Shown: one piece after another, positions 23,529 to 31,540 of the stretch | How the letters are laid out: each line of letters begins with the position of its first letter | Position numbering within the stretch: the first letter of the stretch is position 1 | NCBI GenBank assembly: GCA_937928615.1 | Contig: CALFWI010000182.1 | Location: forward strand, 1 to 32,145 | Direction of reading: 5' to 3' | Length of the DNA stretch: 32,145 bases | Source of the DNA: an uncultured Saprospiraceae bacterium | GTDB taxonomy: Bacteria; Bacteroidota; Bacteroidia; Chitinophagales; Saprospiraceae | Made by a program: the position numbers and the translations under genes | Notes under the pieces: model-generated | The model's database searches: none | What the model saw: only the letters and a program-made list of their open reading frames with translations | Told to the model about the DNA's origin: nothing

Positions 23529-24650
23529 ATGGATGTAATTATTGCAGAGAACTATATAGTTTTAGTCCTAGGAGTATTAATATTGTTTGCACTGGGCGAC
23601 ATTATCGTTGGATCATATCGTCGAGGAAAGCGTAGAAAAGATGACCTAGCACAAGAGGCGGTAGGATTTGTTCAATTGTACACCTTAGTACAACCGGCAG
23701 TAGCGGGGCTTGCTTTTCTACTGATGGGCTTGCTTTTCCCTAATTCAGAAAATGAATTCTTAGGAACCACTCTTTGGATTGCTCTACCTTTATATTTATT
23801 AGTAGACGATTGTTCTCAATATTGGTATCATCGAAAAGCACATGAATGGGAATGGCTGTGGAAATTGCATCGTCCGCATCACGCTACACCAGAAATGGGG
23901 GCTTTTGCGACTTATCGGAATGCTACTTTATACTATGCTTTATTACCAAATTTGTGGTGGGGGGGTATTTTTACTTATTTCGGTTTTGGTTTAGCGGTAA
24001 TCATAGGTTTAGTGCTAAAAAATATTGTGGTTATCGGCGCTCATGGCAGTATTAAATGGGATAGATTTTTATATGAAAATAAATGGTTGCATCCAGTAGC
24101 TTGGGTCGTCGAAAGATTTATTTCTACGCCTGCCACTCATTTTGCACATCATGGAAAATCAGCTAAAGATGGTATAAGCGACCCTAATGGTAACTTTAGT
24201 AATATGTTTTTCTTCTGGGATATTTTATTTGGTACAGCGATTATTACTCGCCAATATCCTGAAGAGATTGGCTTAGATAACGACCCTAACGACCCTTGGT
24301 ATGCCCATTTATATTATCCAATTATTAAGTCGAAGCAAGAAGGGAGTGAAATATCAGCAGGTTTCAAAAAACAGTCTTACGTAAGTAATGAACCGCTTAA
24401 AATAGCATTGGAGGTAGGCAATCATTTATATTGCGTCTGTGGAATGAGTAAGGATAATCCATTTTGTAATGGATCGCATCATGGAACAGGTAAAAAGCCT
24501 ATTTTGTTTGAGGTTAAGAAAAAACGAACAATGTCTTATTGTACCTGTAAAATGACGAAGACGCCACCTTATTGTGATATGTCGCATGAGCAAATGGATA
24601 TGCCGAGTGCAGGAAATATTAAAAAGAAGAAAGAAACAACTAAAGTGTAA
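23529..24650 (+). CDS. sterol desaturase/fatty acid hydroxylase-family protein with C-terminal CDGSH pair
   Basis: This is an integral-membrane di-iron oxygenase of 373 residues. Several hydrophobic helices (about 7-25, 55-75, 80-95, 140-170) surround the histidine clusters HxxxH (101-105), HxxHH (114-118), a histidine in GAHG (172) and HxxHH (204-208), the ligands of the di-iron site. After about 75 further residues come two CDGSH-type iron-sulfur motifs: C302-x-C304, C313, H317 (CVCGMSKDNPFCNGSH) and C338-x-C340, C349, H353 (CTCKMTKTPPYCDMSH). Each could hold a [2Fe-2S] cluster, possibly passing electrons to the di-iron centre. The substrate (sterol, hopanoid, fatty acid or carotenoid) cannot be told. 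It is translated right after the tetR gene (2-base gap), and a terminator follows at 24694-24741. Confidence 0.9.
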   Translation: MDVIIAENYIVLVLGVLILFALGDIIVGSYRRGKRRKDDLAQEAVGFVQLYTLVQPAVAGLAFLLMGLLFPNSENEFLGTTLWIALPLYLLVDDCSQYWYHRKAHEWEWLWKLHRPHHATPEMGAFATYRNATLYYALLPNLWWGGIFTYFGFGLAVIIGLVLKNIVVIGAHGSIKWDRFLYENKWLHPVAWVVERFISTPATHFAHHGKSAKDGISDPNGNFSNMFFFWDILFGTAIITRQYPEEIGLDNDPNDPWYAHLYYPIIKSKQEGSEISAGFKKQSYVSNEPLKIALEVGNHLYCVCGMSKDNPFCNGSHHGTGKKPILFEVKKKRTMSYCTCKMTKTPPYCDMSHEQMDMPSAGNIKKKKETTKV

Positions 24651-24672
24651 AACATAATCCACCAAAATTTCT

Positions 24673-24680
24673 TATATTTG
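24673..24680 (+). promoter_or_regulatory. -7 box (TATATTTG) just before a terminator
   Basis: The box matches the consensus exactly, but no TTG lies at the usual upstream distance. RNA started from it would enter the hairpin at 24694-24734 within a few bases. Confidence 0.35.
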
Positions 24681-24693
24681 AGTATATTCGTTT

Positions 24694-24741
24694 AATGTTC
24701 AAATTGTTCGCTAGAATCGAATAATTTGAACATTATTTTTT
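24694..24741 (+). terminator. terminator after the desaturase gene
   Basis: AATGTTCAAATTGTTCG (24694-24710) pairs with 24718-24734 over 17 bp with one G-U, around CTAGAAT, followed by a T-run. It ends the tetR-desaturase unit, 46 bases before the VWA gene start. Confidence 0.75.
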
Positions 24742-24787
24742 GTGGAGTAATCCTATTCATCTTGAATTATCCTGTCATCTTGTAATT

Positions 24788-26017
24788 ATGTTTTTAAAAT
24801 TCTTCTACGGTCTAAGAACACACGGCATTAAAGTAAGTCTGCACGAATACTTGACCTTAATGCAAGCATTAAAGTTAGAGTTTACAGATTATACTTTAGA
24901 TGATTTTTACTATTTGTGTAAAACTATCATGGTTAAACAAGAGGTTCAACTAGATCGTTTTGACCGAGTTTTTGGACATTATTTTAAAGGCTTAGAATTA
25001 ATTCCAGATGATTTTTTTGTCTCCAAAATTCCTGAGGATTGGTTGAAAGGGGAGCTTAGAAAAATACTATCTGAGCAAGAGATGGAGGAGATTGAAAAGA
25101 TGGGCGGTTTAGATGCTTTGATGCAGAAGTTCCGAGATTTAATGGCAGAACAAAGAAAGCAACATGAAGGCGGCAATAAATGGATAGGCACAGGTGGTTC
25201 GTCTGCATTTGGCGCTTTTGGTTTTAATCCAGAAGGTTTTAGAATTGGGCAAGACAAAAGTCGAAATAATAAAGCCATTAAGGTTTGGGACAAACGAGAA
25301 TTTAGAAATTTAGATGATAAGATTGAGTTGAATACCCGTAGTATCAAAATGATTTTGAAACGGCTAAGGCATTTGACGAGAGAAGGGCTACCTACAGAAT
25401 TGGATATTGATGACACCATCAAAAATACGTCTAAGAATGCAGGATTGTTGGATATAAAGATTGTTCCGTCTAAGAAAAATAGAGTAAAGGTTTTATTATT
25501 GATGGACGTAGGTGGGACGATGGATGAACATATTGATACTTGTCAAAAAATATTCTCTGCTGCTAAACATGAATTTAAGCATCTAGAATTTTTCTACTTT
25601 CATAATTGTTTGTACGAATCTGTTTGGAAAGATAATCGTCGTCGATTTTCTGAACGCATGCCGACTTTGGAACTTATCAATAAGTACAATAAAGATTATA
25701 AATTGATTTTTATTGGAGACGCTACCATGTCGCCTTATGAGATTTTTTATTCTGGTGGAAGTGTAGAACATCATAATGATGAAGCGGGGATTAAATGGTT
25801 AAAGCGGATGAAAGACCATTTTTCTAGTATGATTTGGATTAATCCAACCGCAGAATATGAATGGAGTTTTTATGAAACGATTCCTATGTTGCGGGAATTT
25901 TCAGGCAATCGCATGTTTCCACTGACTTTAGATGGTTTGACACAAGGCATGAAATGTTTGCGAAATCCAAAAAAGACTTATGATAATAATGCTTGGGATT
26001 TGGAAGATTTTAAGTAA
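24788..26017 (+). CDS. VWA domain protein, CoxE-like
   Basis: This is a cytoplasmic protein of 409 residues with no signal peptide. The N-terminus (FLKFFYGLRTHGIKVSLHEYL) is the conserved start of the CoxE-like/VWA group. A middle region rich in Gly precedes the von Willebrand A domain (about 230-400), where the metal site reads DVGGTMD (Asp at 240), a Gly and Thr version of DxSxS. The later motifs FHNCLYESVW and FIGDATMSPYEI complete the domain. Such proteins usually work with MoxR-type AAA ATPases to insert cofactors or remodel targets; none is encoded beside it here. I chose the ATG at 24788 (MFLKFF) over an upstream TTG at 24740, which lies within the T-run of the preceding terminator. 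Confidence 0.85.
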   Translation: MFLKFFYGLRTHGIKVSLHEYLTLMQALKLEFTDYTLDDFYYLCKTIMVKQEVQLDRFDRVFGHYFKGLELIPDDFFVSKIPEDWLKGELRKILSEQEMEEIEKMGGLDALMQKFRDLMAEQRKQHEGGNKWIGTGGSSAFGAFGFNPEGFRIGQDKSRNNKAIKVWDKREFRNLDDKIELNTRSIKMILKRLRHLTREGLPTELDIDDTIKNTSKNAGLLDIKIVPSKKNRVKVLLLMDVGGTMDEHIDTCQKIFSAAKHEFKHLEFFYFHNCLYESVWKDNRRRFSERMPTLELINKYNKDYKLIFIGDATMSPYEIFYSGGSVEHHNDEAGIKWLKRMKDHFSSMIWINPTAEYEWSFYETIPMLREFSGNRMFPLTLDGLTQGMKCLRNPKKTYDNNAWDLEDFK

Positions 26018-26160
26018 TGTACCGTTGATTAATTATTAGATGATTGATTACTCATAAAACTTAAAGAAGTAACTTGATAGATATCTGTTGCCTGCATTCA
26101 TCCGTTGGTATTTTGCTTCAAGAAATGAATTAAGACAATAGATTAATTTTATAGCTTGTA

Positions 26161-27156
26161 ATGTCCAATTTTAGAACGGTACTCCCACTTGAGAAAGCTA
26201 ATTTTGATATTAATTATCGAAGCCCAATACTCTGTATCGGTTCTTGTTTTACGGAAAATATTGGTCGCTTGTTAGCAACTCATAAATTCCCTACCCTACT
26301 CAATCCTTTTGGTATTTTATACAACCCAATTTCTATTAAAAATAGTTTAGAGGTACTCCTTTCTGAAAAAAAATATACCGCTAGCGACTTATTCTTTCAT
26401 CAAGACTTATGGCGTAGCTTTGACCATCATGGCGTTTTTGCAACGACGAATCAGCAACAAGCTTTATCGATTATTAATGACCAATTGGAGATTGCTAGAA
26501 TATTTTTAAAACAAACTAAACGACTCGTGCTTACCTTTGGTACTGCCAATGTTTTTATCAATAAATCAACTGAAAAAGTAGTCGCAAATTGCCATAAGTT
26601 ACCGAATACTAATTTTGAAAAACGAAGATTATCTGTTGCTGAAATTATAGCAGCTCTTTCCCCCGTTTTACAACAATTAAAAATGCATAATGAGGACTTA
26701 GAAATTATTTTTACCCTTAGCCCAGTCCGACATATTCGAGATGGCTTATTAGAAAATCAACGTAGTAAAGCGACCTTATTATTAGCATTGGAAAACCTTT
26801 CAAAAGAATGCTCCTTCATCCATTATTTTCCTGCTTATGAATTGGTCTTGGATGATTTAAGAGACTATCGTTTTTTTGGAAAAGACATGATTCATCCTAA
26901 TGAAATAGCCATTGATTATATCTGGAATTGTTTCCAACAAACTTATTTTTCTACCGAAACGATGGCTATTTTAAAACAAGTCAAAAAAATAGTGCAAGCC
27001 AGCCAGCACCGACCGCTTCATGAGCAAACTATCACTCACCAACAATTTGTCCGAAAGCAATTGGAAAAAATTATCGCTTTTTCCAAACAATATCCTTTTA
27101 TAAATCTTAAAACAGAGCAAGAAACATTTCAAGCACAGTTAATAGACTCGAAATAG
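26161..27156 (+). CDS. GSCFA-domain hydrolase-like protein
   Basis: This protein has 331 residues, nearly all a GSCFA domain, a relative of SGNH/GDSL hydrolases. The name-giving motif GSCFTENIG starts at residue 27, with the serine (28) as the likely nucleophile. Later blocks are LTFGTANVFI, FTLSPVRHIRDGLLENQRSKA and FFGKDMIHPNEIAIDYIW; the Asp-x-x-His in the last could complete the active site. No signal peptide is seen, so it should be cytoplasmic. The substrate is not known (acyl or polysaccharide esters are guesses). It is followed by a helicase gene on the same strand. Confidence 0.85.
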   Translation: MSNFRTVLPLEKANFDINYRSPILCIGSCFTENIGRLLATHKFPTLLNPFGILYNPISIKNSLEVLLSEKKYTASDLFFHQDLWRSFDHHGVFATTNQQQALSIINDQLEIARIFLKQTKRLVLTFGTANVFINKSTEKVVANCHKLPNTNFEKRRLSVAEIIAALSPVLQQLKMHNEDLEIIFTLSPVRHIRDGLLENQRSKATLLLALENLSKECSFIHYFPAYELVLDDLRDYRFFGKDMIHPNEIAIDYIWNCFQQTYFSTETMAILKQVKKIVQASQHRPLHEQTITHQQFVRKQLEKIIAFSKQYPFINLKTEQETFQAQLIDSK

Positions 27157-27300
27157 CATATTGTAGTGACTCCTACAAAAGGGCTACTTTTGTTACTGGT
27201 TTTCCATCAGCCCTCTTTTGGTTGTACACTTCTGATAGAAATCGGAACAAGCTGTGTACCGTCAACCGATAACCATTATTTCAACAAAAAATCAGCAAGC

Positions 27301-29202
27301 GTGGACGAAAAATTGTATTTCAAAATATTACTAGAGCAAGTTTTAGCGGAAAAGAAAGCTGATTTTGAAGCTTATAAAAAGTTAATTGCTGATTTGCCAT
27401 TAGCAGAACGTAAGGAGCAAGGGTTTACTTGGCATCCTTTAAATGTGGTGAAATTTGGGTATACCATTGGTGAACGGTCTTTTGTGATTGTGGAAAAGAC
27501 TTCTGAAACAGATGCGCCAAGACAATTTCGTTCGGGGAAAACGGTTCGTTTGTTTACATTAGCCCCCGGTGCTTATAAACCAGAAAGAATTGGAGTCATC
27601 AATTACATTAAGGACAAAAAAATGAAAATTGTCCTCAATGCTAAAGATATTCCAGATTGGCTAAGCCAAGGGAGTTTAGGCGTTGACATACAATTCGATG
27701 AGCGCACCTACTTAGAGATGGAAAAGGCGATTAAAATTGTCAGTAAAGCGAGTAGAGATAGGTTGGCAGAATTAAGGAATATCTTATTACAGAAAGTAGG
27801 CGCTCGCTTCCTAAATGGCCATCCAATTACGATTCCTACTTTAAATGATTCCCAAAATAAAGCAGTTAACCAAGTATTAGCGGCCCAAGATGTAGCGATT
27901 ATTCATGGCCCTCCAGGGACTGGAAAAACAACGACTATTATCCAAGCCATTAAACAATTGGTTAAAACAGAAAATACGGTTTTGGTTTGTGCACCGAGTA
28001 ATGCTGCCGTGGATTTATTGACGGAAAGAGCGGCGAGAGAAGGCTTATCCGTTGTCCGATTAGGGAATATTTCAAGAGTAGATGAAGATATCATTAAACA
28101 TACTTTAGAAGCACAATTGGGGACGCATCCAGATAGTAAAAATATTAAGAAGGTAAAAATTCAAGCGGCGGATGCTAGGAAAAAAGCAGGGAAATTTAAA
28201 AGAAAATTTGGCGGTAAAGAACGAACGGAAAGACGTGATTTATACAACGAAGCTAGAGAATTAACTGCTTGGGCGAATCAGTTAGAAGACCGTGTAATTG
28301 ACCAGATTTTAGATGGAGCGCAAGTAATTACTTGTACTTTAGTCGGTGCGACTCAAAGAGTTTTAAGTAAACGAAAATTTAGGACGGTCTTGATTGATGA
28401 AGCTGCACAAGCATTAGAACCTGCTTGTTGGATTCCAATTATCAAAGCTAGTAAAGTGGTCTTCGCAGGCGACCCGTTTCAATTGCCACCAACTGTTAAA
28501 TCGACGACTTCTAAAAAAGAAGGCTTAAATATTACCTTAATAGAGAAATGCTTACAATTTTTACCTCAAATTAGTTTTCTCAATGTGCAATACCGAATGC
28601 ATGAAGTAATCATGGGCTTTTCCAATCAACAATTCTATTCCAATGAATTAATTGCCCATGAAAGTGTCAAGACGCATCAATTGGCGTTGCCAGAAGGACA
28701 ACCTGTTACCTTTATTGATACGGCTGGTTGTGGATTTGAAGAGAAAGTAAATCCAGAATTTAAAAGTCGATATAATCCCGATGAATTTCAAATGCTTTGT
28801 GAACATCTATATTTATTAATCAATACTTATCAGGAAGCAGAAATGGATTTACCAAGCATTGGTATTATTTCTCCATATCGGGAACAGGTGATTTATATGA
28901 AAACACAAATTGCAGCAGATGAACGACTAGCTACTTTACCTCTTACAATTAACACTATTGATGCTTTTCAAGGACAAGAACGAGATGTCATTTATATCTC
29001 CTTAGTTCGGTCAAATGGAAAGGGAGAAATTGGCTTTCTGAAAGATTATCGTAGAATGAATGTGGCGATGACTCGGGCTAGAAAAAAATTAGTTGTTCTA
29101 GGAGATAGCGCAACTATTGGAATGGATAAATTCTATGGCAATTTTTTAGATTATTGTGATCAAGCAGGGGAATATAAGACTGCTTGGGAGTATATGCAGT
29201 GA
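27301..29202 (+). CDS. SF1B (IGHMBP2-like) DNA/RNA helicase
   Basis: This is an ATP-dependent helicase of superfamily 1B, close to the SMUBP-2/IGHMBP2 group. From the chosen start it has 633 residues. It has an N-terminal stalk and beta-barrel (about 1-170), then the Q-motif region (LNDSQNKAV), Walker A GPPGTGKTTT (203-), Ia CAPSNAAVDLL, motif II DEAAQALEPA (366-), III GDPFQLPPTV, IV QYRMHEVIMGF, V NTIDAFQGQERD and VI MTRARKKLVVLGD. The frame is open from a GTG at 27166, but 27166-27300 looks like untranslated sequence with a hairpin (CAAAAGGGCT/AGCCCTCTTTTG) ending the GSCFA gene, so I prefer GTG at 27301 (or TTG 27313). An intergenic CAGTTG repeat starts at the stop codon. Confidence 0.88.
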   Translation: MDEKLYFKILLEQVLAEKKADFEAYKKLIADLPLAERKEQGFTWHPLNVVKFGYTIGERSFVIVEKTSETDAPRQFRSGKTVRLFTLAPGAYKPERIGVINYIKDKKMKIVLNAKDIPDWLSQGSLGVDIQFDERTYLEMEKAIKIVSKASRDRLAELRNILLQKVGARFLNGHPITIPTLNDSQNKAVNQVLAAQDVAIIHGPPGTGKTTTIIQAIKQLVKTENTVLVCAPSNAAVDLLTERAAREGLSVVRLGNISRVDEDIIKHTLEAQLGTHPDSKNIKKVKIQAADARKKAGKFKRKFGGKERTERRDLYNEARELTAWANQLEDRVIDQILDGAQVITCTLVGATQRVLSKRKFRTVLIDEAAQALEPACWIPIIKASKVVFAGDPFQLPPTVKSTTSKKEGLNITLIEKCLQFLPQISFLNVQYRMHEVIMGFSNQQFYSNELIAHESVKTHQLALPEGQPVTFIDTAGCGFEEKVNPEFKSRYNPDEFQMLCEHLYLLINTYQEAEMDLPSIGIISPYREQVIYMKTQIAADERLATLPLTINTIDAFQGQERDVIYISLVRSNGKGEIGFLKDYRRMNVAMTRARKKLVVLGDSATIGMDKFYGNFLDYCDQAGEYKTAWEYMQ

Positions 29203-29262
29203 TTCAGTTGCCAGTTGCCTGTGGCGAGTTTCTAAAACTGATAACAGGCAACTGGCAACTCC
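29201..29262. repeat. 17-bp perfect inverted repeat of CAGTTGCC type at the helicase stop
   Basis: AGTTGCCAGTTGCCTGT (29206-29222) pairs perfectly with 29244-29260 around 21 bases, which contain a further small AGTTT/AAACT pair. The stem abuts the helicase stop (TGATTCAGTTG); the minus-strand stop of the OmpA-like gene has the same sequence TGATTCAGTTG. No T-run follows, so it is more like a processed or stabilising 3' element than a terminator. Confidence 0.65.
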
Positions 29263-29380
29263 AAACGTTAAAAAATGACCAAATAATAGCAAAAGATTAT
29301 TTTTTTTTGTATTTTGTTACTTCTTACCATCGCCTTAATGACACTCAACTAACGATTGTATATGAACAAAATTTGACACT

Positions 29381-29755
29381 ATGAATCAATTTCACTGGAC
29401 TTATTGGGATCATTTCGGCCGACAACATATTGTCGGCATTTTACATGGTATCAAAACAGGGCATTTAGTCATTCATTTAAACTCAAAGGTACTTATCATT
29501 GATTTTAATGTATTGAATGCGAAAAAATACTCTTTTCTAATTAATGAAGAGATTTGTGAGCTACAGATTAAAGAAGAAGATAGTGGCTTTAAATATGACC
29601 TTGGCGTCAATGAGCAACAAGCAGCGGAACGAAAAGCTGTAGAAAAGAAAGCAAATCGTAAATTTTTATATCAACAAATAGGAGCGGTTGCCTTGACTAC
29701 TTTAGTACTTTTTGTGATTGCATTTTTTGTTTTCTATTTAAATAGTCCTCAGTAA
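29381..29755 (+). CDS. small membrane-anchored protein of unknown function (124 aa)
   Basis: The first 85 residues form a soluble strand-rich domain (YWDHFGRQHIVGILHG, LVIHLNSKVLIIDF). A short charged linker follows (EQQAAERKAVEKKANRK) and one hydrophobic helix near the C-terminus (about 100-120), which would leave the domain on the cytoplasmic side. I do not recognise the family. It lies between the helicase repeat and the convergent flippase gene. ATG start; no Shine-Dalgarno. Confidence 0.62.
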   Translation: MNQFHWTYWDHFGRQHIVGILHGIKTGHLVIHLNSKVLIIDFNVLNAKKYSFLINEEICELQIKEEDSGFKYDLGVNEQQAAERKAVEKKANRKFLYQQIGAVALTTLVLFVIAFFVFYLNSPQ

Positions 29756-29789
29756 TTTGAGTTCCAGTCAAAGCGTGTAACTCAGTAAC

Positions 29790-31283
29790 TTAGTATTCTC
29801 CTTTCAACACCGCTCTTAAGGGTTTCTCTTCCTGCGTATAAATAAAAAACAAGTATAATAATAACAATAAGGTATTCATGCCTAAGGTAGCGATTAAATT
29901 TTGAGTGGGTATCCATTCACTTATTAAATAAACACCTACTGCTACTAATAAATAAAGCCCCATCCGCCAAATAGCATAAGGAATTGGATAATGCTTTTGT
30001 CCTAAAAAATAACAGGTAATGGTCATAAAAGTGTAGCAAATTAAAGTTGCCCAAGCAGAACCCATATAACCAAATATCGGAATCCACCAGATGTTTAACC
30101 CAATTGTAATTAAAGCGCCTCCTATAGAAATGTATGCTCCCCATTGAGTTTTATCAATCAATTTGTACCAAACAGAAAAATTATAATATAACCCTGCTAG
30201 TACATTGGCGACTAGAATTATGGGGACTATTTTTAGCCCTTCCCAATAACCGCTTCCTATTAGGTGTTTAAATAAATCTAAGTAAAGCGTGACAACTAAG
30301 AAGCCAGTTAATCCAAAAATGAGGAAATATTTGGCAACAATGGCATATAGCGTTTTTGCATTTTTATCATTTTTACTCCTAAAGAAAAAAGGTTCTGCAC
30401 CATATCTAAAGGCTTGGGTGAATAGGGAAATAAGTATAGCTAATTTATAATTGGCACTATAAACGCCTACTGCTTCCATCCCGCAATCCTCTCCTTCTGC
30501 ATGTAGTTGAGGTAGTAGCAACTTATCTAACATCTCATTAATAAGATAAGCAAAACCGACAATAACTAATGGTAATACATAGCGCATCATTTTTTTCCAT
30601 AGCGTAAAATCAAAGAAAAATTGATATTGTTTAAACGTAGGGGATAGTAATAAAAAAGAAACAAGACTAGCAATGAAGGTAGAGATGAAAATATATCCAA
30701 TTCCTATTTCAGCAGAATAGACAGTATTAACAAATGGATGTAAAAAAGCGAGTTGACTATTTCCTAAGACCCAAGGACAAAATAGTATAAAAAAAAGATT
30801 TAGACCAAGGTTAACAAAAATATTGGATAATCGAACGGTTGCAAAGCGGATAGGCCTTCCACTTAACCTTAATTCTGCATAAGGTAGTTCACTCAGTGCA
30901 TCAAGGAAAATAATTCCAACACATAAATAAATATAAATTTGATAGGCTTCGAGATTATAAGCTTGCGCATAAAAAGGCGATAAAAAGAAGAAAAGAATAC
31001 CTAAAATTAAAGTGGAAATAATTAAGGAAGACAAAGAAGTATTAAAAATGTCTTTCCTATTTAAGGACTTATCTGTACCAAATCGAAAATAAGCAACTTC
31101 CATTCGATAGGTAAATAAAACCATTAAAAAAGCAATGGCAGAAAAAAGTACACTTACTTTTCCATATTCACCTGTGGAAAATTTAGTTGTATAAAGTGGA
31201 ACAAGCGCAAAATTCAAAATTCGCCCTAAAATACTACTAACGCCATATATCGCTGTTTCGCCAGCCAATTTTTTGATGGACAT
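29790..31283 (-). CDS. polysaccharide flippase, Wzx/MATE-like
   Basis: This is an integral membrane protein of 497 residues with about 12-14 hydrophobic helices across the whole length. The N-terminus KKLAGETAIYGVSSILGRILNFALVPLYT is typical of polysaccharide biosynthesis (Wzx-type) transporters in the MOP superfamily, which flip lipid-linked sugars across the inner membrane. No glycosyltransferase is adjacent, so its sugar is unknown. Many Bacteroidota carry single copies of this kind outside O-antigen clusters. ATG start at 31283. A repeat hairpin (31310-31342) sits 27 bases before it. Confidence 0.88.
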   Translation of the reverse strand: MSIKKLAGETAIYGVSSILGRILNFALVPLYTTKFSTGEYGKVSVLFSAIAFLMVLFTYRMEVAYFRFGTDKSLNRKDIFNTSLSSLIISTLILGILFFFLSPFYAQAYNLEAYQIYIYLCVGIIFLDALSELPYAELRLSGRPIRFATVRLSNIFVNLGLNLFFILFCPWVLGNSQLAFLHPFVNTVYSAEIGIGYIFISTFIASLVSFLLLSPTFKQYQFFFDFTLWKKMMRYVLPLVIVGFAYLINEMLDKLLLPQLHAEGEDCGMEAVGVYSANYKLAILISLFTQAFRYGAEPFFFRSKNDKNAKTLYAIVAKYFLIFGLTGFLVVTLYLDLFKHLIGSGYWEGLKIVPIILVANVLAGLYYNFSVWYKLIDKTQWGAYISIGGALITIGLNIWWIPIFGYMGSAWATLICYTFMTITCYFLGQKHYPIPYAIWRMGLYLLVAVGVYLISEWIPTQNLIATLGMNTLLLLLYLFFIYTQEEKPLRAVLKGEY

Positions 31284-31309
31284 TCGGTTTTATTTTTCCT
31301 TTTATGAAA

Positions 31310-31342
31310 AGAGCTTCCAGAACTTAAAGTTCTGGAAGCTCT
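31310..31342. repeat. 33-bp hairpin repeat, copy 2
   Basis: AGAGCTTCCAGAAC pairs with GTTCTGGAAGCTCT (14 bp) around TTAAA. The core GCTTCCAGAACTT..AGTTCTGGAAGC is the same as at 2677-2709, and the next bases (AGCC) also agree. On the minus strand four T follow, so it may also weakly terminate the PycTM-like gene, but it lies in the flippase leader. Confidence 0.75.
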
Positions 31343-31540
31343 GAGCCGTTCAAAATAATAGCTAAGTAATCAGATAAATTTAAGCTAACAACTTTGTTCT
31401 AAAAGATTAAGTTATACTCGTCAAAAAACTATTCGATACTAAGGACAAGTTGTGAACGCTATGAATTATATTACTTTGTGGTAAAGGTATACGGTACTCG
31501 TCAAAGTATAAATTGTTCGTTTATTTTTGTTATACTACCG

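Noticed and set aside
23846-24055. Alternate frame inside the desaturase gene
   Set aside because: It lies wholly in a certain gene with a clear conserved frame.
29184-29384. 66-codon frame overlapping the helicase end
   Set aside because: It translates the CAGTTG repeat and its encoded peptide has no family look.
31415-31505. TACTCGTCAAA repeated at 31415 and 31495
   Set aside because: Two 11-base copies in AT-rich DNA 80 bases apart are close to chance and have no other support.
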